A DNA stretch of 64,000 nucleotides from contig NZ_CP045643.1 in NCBI RefSeq assembly GCF_009498275.1, positions 6,138,001 to 6,202,000 of the forward strand, read 5' to 3'. The notes below the pieces were generated by a model that had not been told where the DNA came from, ran no database searches, and saw only the letters and a list, made by a program, of their open reading frames with translations. The DNA comes from Streptomyces fagopyri. GTDB lineage: Bacteria > Actinomycetota > Actinomycetes > Streptomycetales > Streptomycetaceae. Below, piece by piece: positions 1 through 8,501 of the stretch. The first letter of the stretch is position 1. Each line of letters begins with the position of its first letter. A program made the position numbers and the translations under genes.

Positions 1-141
1 ATGGCGGGCGCCGAGATGCTCGGCCGCCGTGGCGAGGACCACCGCCTCGACACCTCCCGGCCCGCCGCGCAGCGCCGCCGTGACAAGCAGGCGGAGCGGG
101 ACGACGCGGACAAGGAGTACGACGACTTCGAGCCGTTCTAG
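1..141 (+). CDS. obg: GTPase Obg/CgtA, C-terminal end (partial)
   Basis: The window opens inside a gene; frame 1 is open from base 1 and stops at TAG 139-141, giving the last 46 residues. The tail has an AEMLGRRGEDHRLD stretch, then an Arg/Lys/Gln-rich helix (RPAAQRRRDKQAERDD) and ends EYDDFEPF. I recognise this as the tail that follows the Obg C-terminal domain in Streptomyces; Obg is an essential ribosome- and development-associated GTPase. The GTPase domain itself is outside the window. The identification is also contextual: obg lies a few genes upstream of proB in this genus. The ATG at base 1 is internal and should not be read as the start. Confidence 0.72.
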   Translation: MAGAEMLGRRGEDHRLDTSRPAAQRRRDKQAERDDADKEYDDFEPF

Positions 142-836
142 GCACAGTCCGGCCCCGCGGGGCCGCGTCGTCCCCGGTGAACGGCGGGGACGACGTGGTG
201 TGCGGTGGGCAGCCGAGCGGGTGGACCGGAGGGCGTAGCGGGCGCGGACGTGGATGTACCCGCTCCGCGCCCGACTTCCTTCCAGCCGCCCGGAGTTCAC
301 GTGCCCCTGCCGGAGTGCCTCCCGCGGCGAACACGACGTGCGGCCGTCGTCGCGCTGTCGCTGCCCGCCGCGACGGTCACCGCCCTGCCGGCCGCCACGC
401 CGGGTCGGTGTGGGTACTGCGGTCGACCTCCTCCGGGGTGACGGCGAAGGGCTCGTTCACCTTCGGTGCGGGCATCCCCGGCACTGTCGCCACCGGTGCC
501 CGGCCGGCCCCGGGGTTCAACGGCTGAGAGATCGTCAGGACCTAGAAGCGGTCGGCCACCTGGAGACCGCCGGACACCTGGAGACCGTCGAAGACCGGGA
601 GACCGTCGAAGACCGGGCGCGTGCCGGACATCGAGAGCGCGCCGGACGCCGGGCGCGTGCCGGACACAGGGAAACCGCCGGACCCGTCGCGTCGCAGGGG
701 GCCTTCCCCACCGCGGCGGGTCGCTCTTTGCTCGCCTATTTGTCATGCGCTTGATGAACTCCGTTCAGCGACCGTGTCGTTGCGCCGTGTGAGCCTTCTG
801 ATGTCCGAGGGGCCACCGAAGCAAGGGAGTTCGCCG
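142..836. other. Intergenic region between obg and the phosphatase gene
   Basis: About 700 bases with no convincing gene. Open frames here lack third-position GC bias and a ribosome site. The only structured part is a degenerate 18-bp tandem array (554 to about 691, listed separately). The last 100 bases before the phosphatase start are relatively AT-rich (around 725-780) and probably hold its promoter, but I cannot assign -35/-10 boxes with confidence. Confidence 0.6.
554..691. repeat. Degenerate 18-bp tandem repeat, about 7.5 units
   Basis: Units start at 554, 572, 590, 608, 626, 644, 662 and 680 (last one partial). The consensus is close to GGACACCGGGAGACCGTC. Adjacent units differ at a few positions, for example the pair at 590 and 608 share the first half. 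Because 18 is a multiple of three every frame stays open and gives a six-residue repeat, which explains the arginine-rich spurious ORFs on both strands. Confidence 0.8.
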
Positions 837-2387
837 ATGACCGGAGCATTCTCACGCGATCGACGCCGCTTACTCACCGCTGGGGGCGCGGTGCTCGGTG
901 CGGCGGCCACCACCCAGCTGTGGCGGCCCACCACCGCCCGCGCGGCCGAAACACCCCTGCCCGGGGAGGTGTTCACGCTCGGCGTGGCCTCCGGGGACCC
1001 GCTGCCCGACGCCGTCGTGATCTGGACCAGACTCGCACCCGACCCGCTCGGCGGCGGTGGCATGCCCGACCGCGCGGTGCCGGTGGAATGGGAGGTCGCC
1101 GAGGACGCCCGCTTCAGAAGGCCGGTACGGAGGGGCGTCACGCAGGCGCTGCCCGCGTACGGGCACAGCGTCCACGTCGACGTACGCGGTCTGCGCCCCG
1201 ACCGCGCCTACTGGTACCGCTTCCGCGCCTCGGGCCGGCTCTCGCCCGTCGGACGCACCCGCACCGCGCCGCACCCGCACAGCCGCGGCGGCTCGCTCCG
1301 CGTCGCCCTGGCCTCCTGCCAGAACTGGCAGAACGGCTACTTCACGCCGTACGCCGACATGCTCGGCCAGGACCCGGACCTCGTCCTGTTCGTCGGTGAC
1401 TACATCTACGAGTCCGCGCCGTCCGCGACGGCCGTCCGCCGGCACGAGGGCGGCGGGGAGCCGTACACGCTGGTCGAGTACCGCAACCGCTACGCGCAGT
1501 ACCGCACCGACCCGCACCTCGCGGCGATGCACGCGGCCGCGCCCTGGGTGGTCACCTTCGACGACCACGAGGTCGACAACGACTTCGCCGGCGAGGTCCC
1601 GCAGGACCCGGCCAAACAGTCGCACGACGCCTTCGTGGCCCGGCTGACGGCCGCCTACCAGGCGTACTACGAGCACATGCCGGTCCGGGCGACCGCGGTC
1701 CCGGACGGGCCGCACATCCAGATGTACCGACGCCTCGACTTCGGCCGGCTGGTCCGGCTGAACGTGCTGGACACCCGGCAGTTCCGCAGCGACCAGGCGA
1801 CCGGCCGGGCGGGCGCCGAGGACCCCTCGATGACCATGCTCGGCGCCGCGCAGAAGGAGTGGCTGCTCGACGGCCTGCACCACTCGCCGGCCCGCTGGAA
1901 CCTCATCGCCTCGCAGATCATGATGGCCGAGACCGATCTGCAGGTGGGCGAGGGCAAGCTCTGGTACTACGACGCGTGGGACGGCTACCAGGCCGAACGC
2001 AACGCGCTGATGGGCGAGTTCGCGAGCGTGCGCAACCCCGTGGTGCTGACCGGCGACCGCCATCTCAGCATGGTCAGTGATCTCAGGCGGGACTTCGCGG
2101 AGCCGGACTCCGACGTCGTCGGCGCCGAGTTCGTGGGGACCTCGATCTCCAGCGGCGGCGACCAGGACCAGGCCGCGTTCCACGCGGAGTGGGACCCGCG
2201 GATGCCGGACAACCCGCACTGGAAGTTCATCGACGCCCACCGCGGCTACCACCTCTTCGACATCGGGCGCGACGGCATCGACGCGACGGTGCGCGCCCCC
2301 GGGACGGTGCTGCGGCCGGACGCCGCCTCCAGCACGCTGGCCCGGCTGCGGGTCGAGGCGGGGAAACCGGGCGTACGCCTGGTCTGA
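837..2387 (+). CDS. phoD: PhoD-family alkaline phosphatase, Tat-exported
   Basis: A 516-residue secreted phosphomonoesterase/phosphodiesterase, probably used to release phosphate outside the cell. ATG 837 is chosen because AAGGGAG (823-829) sits 7 bases upstream. The N-terminus reads SRDRRRLL followed by a hydrophobic stretch and ARA-AE, a classic twin-arginine signal with cleavage near residue 36. Then come the PhoD N-terminal beta domain (about 40-140) and the metallophosphoesterase domain, with GDYIYE, FDDHEVDND and GDRHLS, which in this family bind iron and calcium. PhoD enzymes are usually Pho-regulated; no clear PHO box was found. Codon 12 (870-872) is TTA, the rare leucine codon read by the bldA tRNA, so translation may depend on development. 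It stands alone, upstream of the wall-polymer genes. Confidence 0.95.
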   Translation: MTGAFSRDRRRLLTAGGAVLGAAATTQLWRPTTARAAETPLPGEVFTLGVASGDPLPDAVVIWTRLAPDPLGGGGMPDRAVPVEWEVAEDARFRRPVRRGVTQALPAYGHSVHVDVRGLRPDRAYWYRFRASGRLSPVGRTRTAPHPHSRGGSLRVALASCQNWQNGYFTPYADMLGQDPDLVLFVGDYIYESAPSATAVRRHEGGGEPYTLVEYRNRYAQYRTDPHLAAMHAAAPWVVTFDDHEVDNDFAGEVPQDPAKQSHDAFVARLTAAYQAYYEHMPVRATAVPDGPHIQMYRRLDFGRLVRLNVLDTRQFRSDQATGRAGAEDPSMTMLGAAQKEWLLDGLHHSPARWNLIASQIMMAETDLQVGEGKLWYYDAWDGYQAERNALMGEFASVRNPVVLTGDRHLSMVSDLRRDFAEPDSDVVGAEFVGTSISSGGDQDQAAFHAEWDPRMPDNPHWKFIDAHRGYHLFDIGRDGIDATVRAPGTVLRPDAASSTLARLRVEAGKPGVRLV

Positions 2388-2397
2388 CCGTCCGGAC

Positions 2398-2480
2398 GGG
2401 AACGCTCCGGCGCTCACGGATCTCCCCGGCCCGCCCCGACCCGCGGGGCCGGGGGACTCACGTGGTCCCGGAGCGTTCCC
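2398..2480 (+). terminator. Long inverted repeat after the phosphatase gene
   Basis: GGGAACGCTCCGG (2398-2410) pairs perfectly with CCGGAGCGTTCCC (2468-2480). The 57-base interval contains a second GC-rich inverted repeat (CCCCGGCC... GGCCGGGG), so the whole folds as a nested hairpin 11 bases after the stop codon. There is no T-run, as is common for Streptomyces terminators. Confidence 0.65.
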
Positions 2481-3197
2481 GGGTGTGACTCGGGTGAGAG
2501 ATTCGACGCACCCGCCCGGAAGGCCGGCCGCCCGGCCCCCACCGCCACGGCCTGGGCGCTCTCCCCGACGACGCCGGCCCCTCACGGACCCCGTTCACGC
2601 CGGCGAAGACCCCGCCCTCGCGGTGAGGGCGGTAGGGGTGGAAGGGCGGTACGGGGGGGTACGGGCGGTACGGACCGTGCCGCGGGCCGGGCGCTCCGGC
2701 GGCCCGGTGCTCCGGCGGCCCGGCGGCCAGTGGCCCGGCGGCCCAGATCTCCGCGGGCGGCTCTCCATTCCATGGGCTCCCGCTGTGGCCGCGTCCCCGG
2801 GTGCCGGGGTCGGTGCGCCCTCGCGGCCTCGCGACCGGTTCACCCGACGCGGTCCGGGGAACCCGTCAGGTCCTGAGCGGGCGCGTCACGGAGCGACCCG
2901 GGCGCCTCGGGCACCCGAAGCGGGCGTGACCGCCGGCACAGGAAGCGGACACCTCGTCCGGTGCCGGGCGGGGTCGCGGCCTTCCCTGCCCGGAGCGGAC
3001 GTGAAGGGATCAGGGAAAACGTGTGCACTTACTCACAGCAAATCCGTACAACCCGGACAGGTCTCCGGGAAGTCGCCTGCATGCAAGGTGAATATCCGGT
3101 TGCGCGCACATATGCGGCAGAGGTCGCTCACCTTGCACCGCAGTAACCGTAAGTGGGACCATCCGAATGTTCCCTGTCGCCCCAAGGTAGGTCACCT
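2481..3197. promoter_or_regulatory. Intergenic/leader region ahead of the wall-polymer operon
   Basis: About 700 bases without a convincing gene. The first 500 are extremely GC-rich and unstructured to the eye. From about 3010 to 3180 composition falls markedly and the sequence resembles a promoter plus leader. Within it TGCAAGGTGA (3082-3091) and TCACCTTGCA (3128-3137) form a 10-bp inverted repeat with a 36-base loop, a candidate operator or mRNA stem. The ribosome site of the next gene (AAGGTAGG, 3184-3191) follows. Confidence 0.45.
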
Positions 3198-4697
3198 GTG
3201 TCTGAGCACATTGCCAAGCCCCGTACCACCGCAGTGATCCTGGCCGGCGGCACCGGCCAGCGGGTGGGTCTGTCGATTCCGAAGCAACTGCTGAAGATCG
3301 CCGGCAAGGCGGTCATCGAGCACACGCTGACCACCTTCGAGCAGGCCGACTCGATCGACGACATCATCGTGCTGATGGCCCCGGGCTACGTCCCGGACGT
3401 CGAGAAGATCGTCGCGAAGGCGGGGCTGAAGAAGGTCACCAAGGTGATCGAGGGCGGCTCGACGCGGAACGAGACGACCGAGCGCGCCATCGCCGCCCTC
3501 GGCGAGGGCCTGGCCGAGGGCGAGGACGCGAACGTCCTGTTCCACGACGCCGTACGCCCGCTGCTGTCCGAGCGCGTGATCGACGACTGCGTGACCGCGC
3601 TGGAGCGCTTCCAGGCCGTGGACGTCGCCATCCCGTCCGCGGACACGATCATCGTGACCCGCACCCACGGCGAGGACGGCGAGTTCATCACCGAGATCCC
3701 GGACCGCTCCCGGCTGCGCCGCGGCCAGACGCCCCAGGCGTTCAAGCTGTCCACGATCCGCCGCGCCTACGAGGTCGCTTCCGGTGACCCCAACTTCCAG
3801 GCCACCGACGACTGTTCGGTCGTGCTCAAGTACCTGCCGGACGTGCCGATCCACGTCGTCGCGGGTGACGAGTACAACATGAAGGTCACCCAGCCCGTCG
3901 ACGTCTTCATCGCCGACAAGCTCTTCCAGCTCGCCTCCACCGCCGCGCCCGAGCAGGCCGACGAGGCCGCCTACCGCGAACTGCTCACCGGCAAGACCGT
4001 GGTGGTCTTCGGCGGCTCGTACGGCATCGGCAAGGACATAGCCGAGCTCGCCGCGGGCTACGGGGCGAAGACCTACGCCCTCGGCCGCTCGACCACCGGC
4101 ACGCACGTCGAGAACCCGGAGGAGGTCGACGACGCGCTGTCCACGGCCTACGCGGAGACCGGGCGCATCGACTACGTGATCAACACCGCCGGCGTGCTGC
4201 GCATCGGCAAGCTGGCCGAGACGGACAACGCGACCATCGAGGAAGCGCTGAAGGTCAACTACCTGGCCCCGGTGCAGATCGCCCGCTCCTCGTACAAGTA
4301 CCTGGCCGAGACCAAGGGGCAGCTGCTCCTCTACACCTCCAGCAGCTACACCCGCGGCCGCGCCGAGTACAGCCTCTACTCCTCCACCAAGGCCGCCATG
4401 GTGAACCTCACCCAGGCGCTGTCCGACGAGTGGGCCGGCGACGGCATCCGCGTCAACTGCATCAACCCCGAGCGCACCGCGACCCCGATGCGCACCAAGG
4501 CCTTCGGCCAGGAGCCCACGGGCTCGCTGCTCTCCTCCGAGGCCGTGGCGCGCACCTCGCTCGACGTCCTCGTCTCCGAACTGACCGGTCACGTCATCGA
4601 CGTGCGCCAGCAGGACCCGACGGCGCGCGCCGGGCAGGGCTCCGGCTTCGAGGCGGCGCTGGCGAGCGTGCTGGACCGGCAGGACGGCGTGGCATAA
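3198..4697 (+). CDS. Bifunctional cytidylyltransferase (IspD-like) / short-chain reductase
   Basis: 499 residues, GTG start at 3198 with AAGGTAGG six bases upstream. Residues about 10-235 are an IspD-type nucleotidyltransferase: AVILAGGTGQR then IPKQLLKIAGK, the CTP-binding loop. Residues about 267-490 are a separate short-chain dehydrogenase: GGSYGIGK cofactor loop, NTAG, a serine in LLLYTSSSY and the catalytic YSSTK near 393. The same domain order is known in Haemophilus Bcs1/Acs1, which reduces ribulose-5-phosphate and makes CDP-ribitol. I therefore infer synthesis of a CDP-alditol for a wall glycopolymer, consistent with the CDP-glycerol-type transferase downstream. Housekeeping IspD (MEP pathway) is a possible misannotation but would lack the reductase half. 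Substrate specificity cannot be read from sequence. Confidence 0.88.
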   Translation: MSEHIAKPRTTAVILAGGTGQRVGLSIPKQLLKIAGKAVIEHTLTTFEQADSIDDIIVLMAPGYVPDVEKIVAKAGLKKVTKVIEGGSTRNETTERAIAALGEGLAEGEDANVLFHDAVRPLLSERVIDDCVTALERFQAVDVAIPSADTIIVTRTHGEDGEFITEIPDRSRLRRGQTPQAFKLSTIRRAYEVASGDPNFQATDDCSVVLKYLPDVPIHVVAGDEYNMKVTQPVDVFIADKLFQLASTAAPEQADEAAYRELLTGKTVVVFGGSYGIGKDIAELAAGYGAKTYALGRSTTGTHVENPEEVDDALSTAYAETGRIDYVINTAGVLRIGKLAETDNATIEEALKVNYLAPVQIARSSYKYLAETKGQLLLYTSSSYTRGRAEYSLYSSTKAAMVNLTQALSDEWAGDGIRVNCINPERTATPMRTKAFGQEPTGSLLSSEAVARTSLDVLVSELTGHVIDVRQQDPTARAGQGSGFEAALASVLDRQDGVA

Positions 4698-4719
4698 TCA
4701 ATCTCAATATCTTTCGGTA

Positions 4720-4770
4720 ATTCAGGCCTCTGTGGGTGCGTGTTCGCTGCGCATTCACAGAGGCCTGAAT
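4720..4770 (+). terminator. Perfect 15-bp stem-loop after the fusion gene
   Basis: ATTCAGGCCTCTGTG (4720-4734) pairs with CACAGAGGCCTGAAT (4756-4770) around a 21-base loop that can itself pair (TGCG/CGCA). It lies 22 bases after the stop. No T-run follows, so it may terminate, or only attenuate transcription into the polymerase gene or protect the upstream mRNA. Confidence 0.7.
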
Positions 4771-4874
4771 CCGTAGATTTCCCAGAACGTTCACAAAGCC
4801 GCTTCAGTTCTTTTTCAGAACCAAGCGCATTTTCCGTACCAAACCGGCACTCCCCTCCAAGAGCAGGTTTATCC

Positions 4875-7001
4875 GTGATTTCCACCGCTATACGCGTTGC
4901 CCGGGTGGGCAGTGCCGCCGAGCTGGCTGCGGCGGCCCTCATGATGCTGGGCTTTCCCTGCCTGATGCTCGCGGCGCTCCTGCCGAGCGTCGGTGCCTTC
5001 GCCGCCGCGGCCGCCGTGACGTACCTGGCGGACCACTATCTGCACCGTCGTGGCAGCTATCTGGTCAACCGCCTCAGCAAGGTGCGTGCCGGTCTGTCCA
5101 TCAGATTCCTGGTGCGACAGCTGCTGCTGGTGCTCCTCCTGGCGCGTCTCGACCTGTCCAACAGCATGGTCTTCTACGCGGCGATCGCGTGCTTCCTCGC
5201 CTTCTACGGCTTCCAGGCCCCGCACAGCGCGCTGGTCACGCTGATCCGGCTGCGCCGCAAGATGCCCGTCGCCACCCGCAACGTCGACCTGGCCTCCCGC
5301 GTCCGCATCCCCGACGCGCCGCCGCGCCGCCTGCTGAACCGGGCCGCGGAGAAGATGCTTCACCTCGACCTGGTGGCGGTCACCGGCGTGCTCGTCACCG
5401 CGGCCACCGACACCAACGTGTACGGCTTCGCGGGCATCGCGGTCACGCTGGGCCTCGCGTTCCTCTACGTCGTCGCGCTCGTCCCGTACATCCGGGCCGG
5501 GAAGACCCCGCCGAACGCGGAGAAGGTCCTCGCCGCGGTCGACGGCTGGCTGCGCGAGTACCGCCCGGAGACGGTGCTCTACTTCTCGGGCTCCAAGGAC
5601 TCCGCGTACCAGGTCAACATGTGGCTGGAGACGATGGAGCAGCTGGACACCCGGCCGCTGATCATCCTGCGCGAGCGCGCCGTCCTGGACCGGATGGCGC
5701 CCACCACGGTGCCGGTCATCTGCGTGCCCGGAGGGGTGCACCTGATGAACATGGACCTGTCCACGGTGCGTGTCGCGCTGTACGCGGCGAACGTCGGCAA
5801 GAACATCCATCTGCTGCGCGTGCCCACCATGAAGCACGTCTTCATCGGACACGGCGACAGTGACAAGCTCGCCAGCGTCAACCCGTTCAGCAAGGCGTAC
5901 GACGAGGTGTGGACCGCCGGCCGTGCGGGACGCGACCGCTACGCCATCGCCGACGTCGGCGTCCGTGACGACGACATCGCCGAGGTCGGCCGCCCGCAGC
6001 TCGCGCCGATCCGGACCCGGCAGGAGGCGCCGGACGGACTTCCCGGCGCCGCCGCCGACGGACGCTGCCCGACGATCCTGTACGCCCCCACCTGGGAGGG
6101 CTGGGACGACAACCCGGGCAACACCTCGATCCTGCTGGCGGGCGAGAACATCGTCCGCCGCCTGGTACAGGCCGATCCGCCGGTCCGTGTCCTCTACAAG
6201 CCGCACCCGTTCACCGGCACCCGCAGCGCGCAGGCCAAGGCCGTGCACGAGCGGATCGTCGCGCTGGTCGCGAAGGCGGCCGCCGAACGCGCCGCCGATC
6301 CCCGCTTCACCGGCGACGCGGCGGCCCGGAGCGCGGCCGTGGCCGAGCTGGCCCGGATCGCGGCCCGTATCGAGCGGCTGACCGGTGTCACCGAGAGCGG
6401 CGACGAGGCCGAGGCGACCCGTGACGGCATGGTCGACACCGCGGCGCACGCCGAGGTCGCCCGGCTGCGCGCCGAGTGGAACGACGCCTACTGGCGCTCC
6501 TTCCCCGGCGCCGAGCACCGGGTCATCACCGGCGCCGAGCCCCGCCTGTACGACTGCTTCAACGTCTCCGACGCGATGGTCTCGGACATATCCAGCGTGG
6601 TCTCCGACTTCATCGCGAGCGGCAAGCCGTACGCGGTCACGGACTCCGCGGAACTGGGCGCCGAGGAGTTCAAGCGGCAGAACACCGCGGTGCGCGCCGC
6701 CGTGATCCTCTCCAACTCGGCCGCCGAACTGGACGAGTTGCTCGCCGGGGTCGCCGACCCGTCGGCGGACACGCTGGCCGCCGACCGCCGGGAACTGAAG
6801 CGGTACCTGCTGGGTCCCGACGAGCCGGCCTCGATCGACCAGTTCAACGGCGCGGTGCGCGACCTGGCGAAGAAGGCCCGGGTGCGCAACCAGGGCCAGG
6901 AGGCCGCGGCGTCGTCCGCCGCGGCGGAGCCGGCGGGCGCGGTGCCCGGCCAGCGGGCCGCGACCGCGGGCGAGACGGGCGGTGCGGCGGTCAAGGGATG
7001 A
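4875..7001 (+). CDS. CDP-glycerol glycerophosphotransferase family protein (TagF/TagB-like), membrane
   Basis: 708 residues from GTG 4875, with a weak AAGAGCAGG site seven bases upstream; earlier in-frame starts would run through the stem-loop. Residues about 10-210 hold several hydrophobic segments (for example LMLAALLPSVGAFAAAAAV, LLLVLLLARL), so the N-terminus is membrane-embedded. The rest resembles the Glyphos_transf family: FIGHGDSDK near residue 325, ILYAPTWEG, LYKPHPF and the late SDAMVSDISSVVSDF near 565. Known family members polymerise glycerol- or ribitol-phosphate onto wall teichoic acids. With the upstream CDP-alditol synthase I infer that it extends a phosphodiester-linked wall polymer. 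S. coelicolor makes poly-diglycosylphosphate, and genes for it map near here as I recall; which polymer this strain makes is unknown. Confidence 0.85.
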   Translation: MISTAIRVARVGSAAELAAAALMMLGFPCLMLAALLPSVGAFAAAAAVTYLADHYLHRRGSYLVNRLSKVRAGLSIRFLVRQLLLVLLLARLDLSNSMVFYAAIACFLAFYGFQAPHSALVTLIRLRRKMPVATRNVDLASRVRIPDAPPRRLLNRAAEKMLHLDLVAVTGVLVTAATDTNVYGFAGIAVTLGLAFLYVVALVPYIRAGKTPPNAEKVLAAVDGWLREYRPETVLYFSGSKDSAYQVNMWLETMEQLDTRPLIILRERAVLDRMAPTTVPVICVPGGVHLMNMDLSTVRVALYAANVGKNIHLLRVPTMKHVFIGHGDSDKLASVNPFSKAYDEVWTAGRAGRDRYAIADVGVRDDDIAEVGRPQLAPIRTRQEAPDGLPGAAADGRCPTILYAPTWEGWDDNPGNTSILLAGENIVRRLVQADPPVRVLYKPHPFTGTRSAQAKAVHERIVALVAKAAAERAADPRFTGDAAARSAAVAELARIAARIERLTGVTESGDEAEATRDGMVDTAAHAEVARLRAEWNDAYWRSFPGAEHRVITGAEPRLYDCFNVSDAMVSDISSVVSDFIASGKPYAVTDSAELGAEEFKRQNTAVRAAVILSNSAAELDELLAGVADPSADTLAADRRELKRYLLGPDEPASIDQFNGAVRDLAKKARVRNQGQEAAASSAAAEPAGAVPGQRAATAGETGGAAVKG

Positions 7002-7048
7002 TCCCCTCGCCGCCGGCCGGCCGCCGGTCGTCCACGCGCGTATGACAG

Positions 7049-7083
7049 AGCCCGGCTCCGAGGTACACCCTCGGAGCCGGGCT
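7049..7083 (+). terminator. Rho-independent terminator
   Basis: AGCCCGGCTCCGAGG (7049-7063) and CCTCGGAGCCGGGCT (7069-7083) form a perfect 15-bp stem with a TACAC loop, followed by TCTTTCT. This is the cleanest canonical terminator in the first 10 kb and closes the transferase transcript. Confidence 0.93.
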
Positions 7084-7203
7084 TCTTTCTGTGAAGCACG
7101 TCACACGTGAGGGTTCATCAGGCAACCGATTCCTGTTCTCGCCCGTCTTCTAAGTAGTCCTTGCGGTGATACGGGGGAAATATTCTGATGACGATGGGGA
7201 AAC

Positions 7204-8409
7204 GTGACAGTGACGCAGCCTGACGTCAGCGTGATCATCGGGGCGTACGAGGCCATGCCCTACCTGGTCAAGTGCCTGCGGTCGGTGGAGGAGCAGACTC
7301 TCGGTCCCGACCGGATCGAGGTCATCGCCGTCGACGACGGGTCGACGGACGGCACGGGGGAGCGGCTGGAGGAGTTCGCGGAGCGCGCGGCCATGGCGGT
7401 CACCGTGATCCGGCAGGCCAACTCGGGCGGCCCCAGCGGTCCGCGCAACGTCGGTCTCGACAAGGCCCGCGGACGCTACGTCTTCTTCCTCGACGCCGAC
7501 GACCACCTGGGCCCGGAGGCGCTGGAGCGCATGGTCGCGATGGCCGACGCGCAGGGCACGGACGTCGTGCTCGGCAAGGTGATCGGGGTCAACCGCATCG
7601 CCCCGAAGTCGATGTGGGGCAAGACCCTGCCCCGCACGGACGTGTTCTCCTCGCAGATCAAGTTCACGCTCAGCGCGCAGAAGCTCTTCCGGCGCGAGCT
7701 GCTCACCCGGCACGACATGCACTTCGACGAGTCCCTGAAGACCGGCGAGGACGCCCTGTTCACCATGGAGGCCTACCTCCGCGCCGACGGTGTCTCCGTG
7801 ATCGCCGACTACGACTGCTACTACCTGGTCGGCCGCGAGGACGGCAAGCACGTGACCAAGAGCGGCGGTTACCGGCTGCGGTTCGACTCCGCCCGTGCCC
7901 TGATGGGGCTGATCGCCGAGCACGTGCCCGCGGGCAAGCGCCGCGACGGCCTGATGGTCCGGCCCTTCCTCATCACCCTGCTCCCGCAGTTCGGTCCCGC
8001 CTTCCTCAAGGACGACGAGGAGGTCAGACGCGACAAGCTCGCGCTGGCCGAGCCGCTGATCGACGCGTACTGGACCGAGGGCGTCGCCGACCGTCTCAAG
8101 GTCAACGAGCGGCTGCGGATGAACCTGGCCGGGCTGGGCCGGGCCGACCTCCTGGTCGACCTCCTGGTGTTCCTCAAGAAGAAGAAGGCGCCCACGCTCC
8201 ACGTGGACCCGCGCAGCCGCAAGGCCTATCTCGGCTACCCGCACTTCCGGGACAAGGCGGCGCCCGTCCCGGACAGCTGGTTCGTCCCGACCGCCCGCGA
8301 GACGGTCACCATCGAGAGCTTCAAGTTCGCGCCCGCCGCCCACTTCCCCGGTATGCGCACCGCGCGCCGGGTGGCCCGCAAGGTGCTGGGGCGCCGCGCG
8401 CAGGGATGA
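7204..8409 (+). CDS. Family 2 glycosyltransferase
   Basis: 401 residues from GTG 7204; GTG 7210 is also in frame and better spaced from GGGGA at 7196-7200, so the true start may be two codons later. A TATTCT box (7181-7186) could be its -10. The GT-A fold is clear: VSVIIGAYEAMPYL at the N-terminus, DDGSTDGTGE, NSGGPSGPRNVG, and FFLDADDHL with the DxD metal site near residue 100, then TGEDALFTMEAY. It is cytosolic, with no membrane span. It sits between two terminators and is probably monocistronic. By position it should add a sugar to the wall glycopolymer; donor and acceptor are not predictable. Confidence 0.9.
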   Translation: MTVTQPDVSVIIGAYEAMPYLVKCLRSVEEQTLGPDRIEVIAVDDGSTDGTGERLEEFAERAAMAVTVIRQANSGGPSGPRNVGLDKARGRYVFFLDADDHLGPEALERMVAMADAQGTDVVLGKVIGVNRIAPKSMWGKTLPRTDVFSSQIKFTLSAQKLFRRELLTRHDMHFDESLKTGEDALFTMEAYLRADGVSVIADYDCYYLVGREDGKHVTKSGGYRLRFDSARALMGLIAEHVPAGKRRDGLMVRPFLITLLPQFGPAFLKDDEEVRRDKLALAEPLIDAYWTEGVADRLKVNERLRMNLAGLGRADLLVDLLVFLKKKKAPTLHVDPRSRKAYLGYPHFRDKAAPVPDSWFVPTARETVTIESFKFAPAAHFPGMRTARRVARKVLGRRAQG

Positions 8410-8414
8410 CGTGA

Positions 8415-8488
8415 GACGCCCGTTCCGGCACCTGGGGGGCGGCCGGAACGGGCGTCGACGGGGTGCGTACCGGGGGAGTACGCACCCC
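8415..8488. terminator. Two back-to-back hairpins between convergent genes
   Basis: GACGCCCGTTCCGGC (8415-8429) pairs perfectly with GCCGGAACGGGCGTC (8442-8456); GGGGTGCGTAC (8460-8470) pairs with GTACGCACCCC (8478-8488). Both symmetrical stems lie in the 92 bases between the ends of the glycosyltransferase and the pyruvyltransferase genes and can serve both directions. Confidence 0.88.
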
Positions 8489-8501
8489 GCGAGGGCGGGC
8501 G

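Noticed and set aside
254..754. Arg-rich ORFs encoded by the 18-bp repeat
   Set aside because: All frames are open because the period is 18; no start site or ribosome signal. Not a gene.
870..2585. A 571-codon open frame on the minus strand opposite phoD
   Set aside because: Composition is of the shadow type (Val/Arg/Gly/Asp/His) and the plus strand encodes a full PhoD with signal peptide and motifs.
3198..4697. Annotation as plain IspD of the MEP pathway
   Set aside because: A C-terminal dehydrogenase domain with YxxxK is fused; housekeeping IspD lacks it. Context is wall polymer genes.
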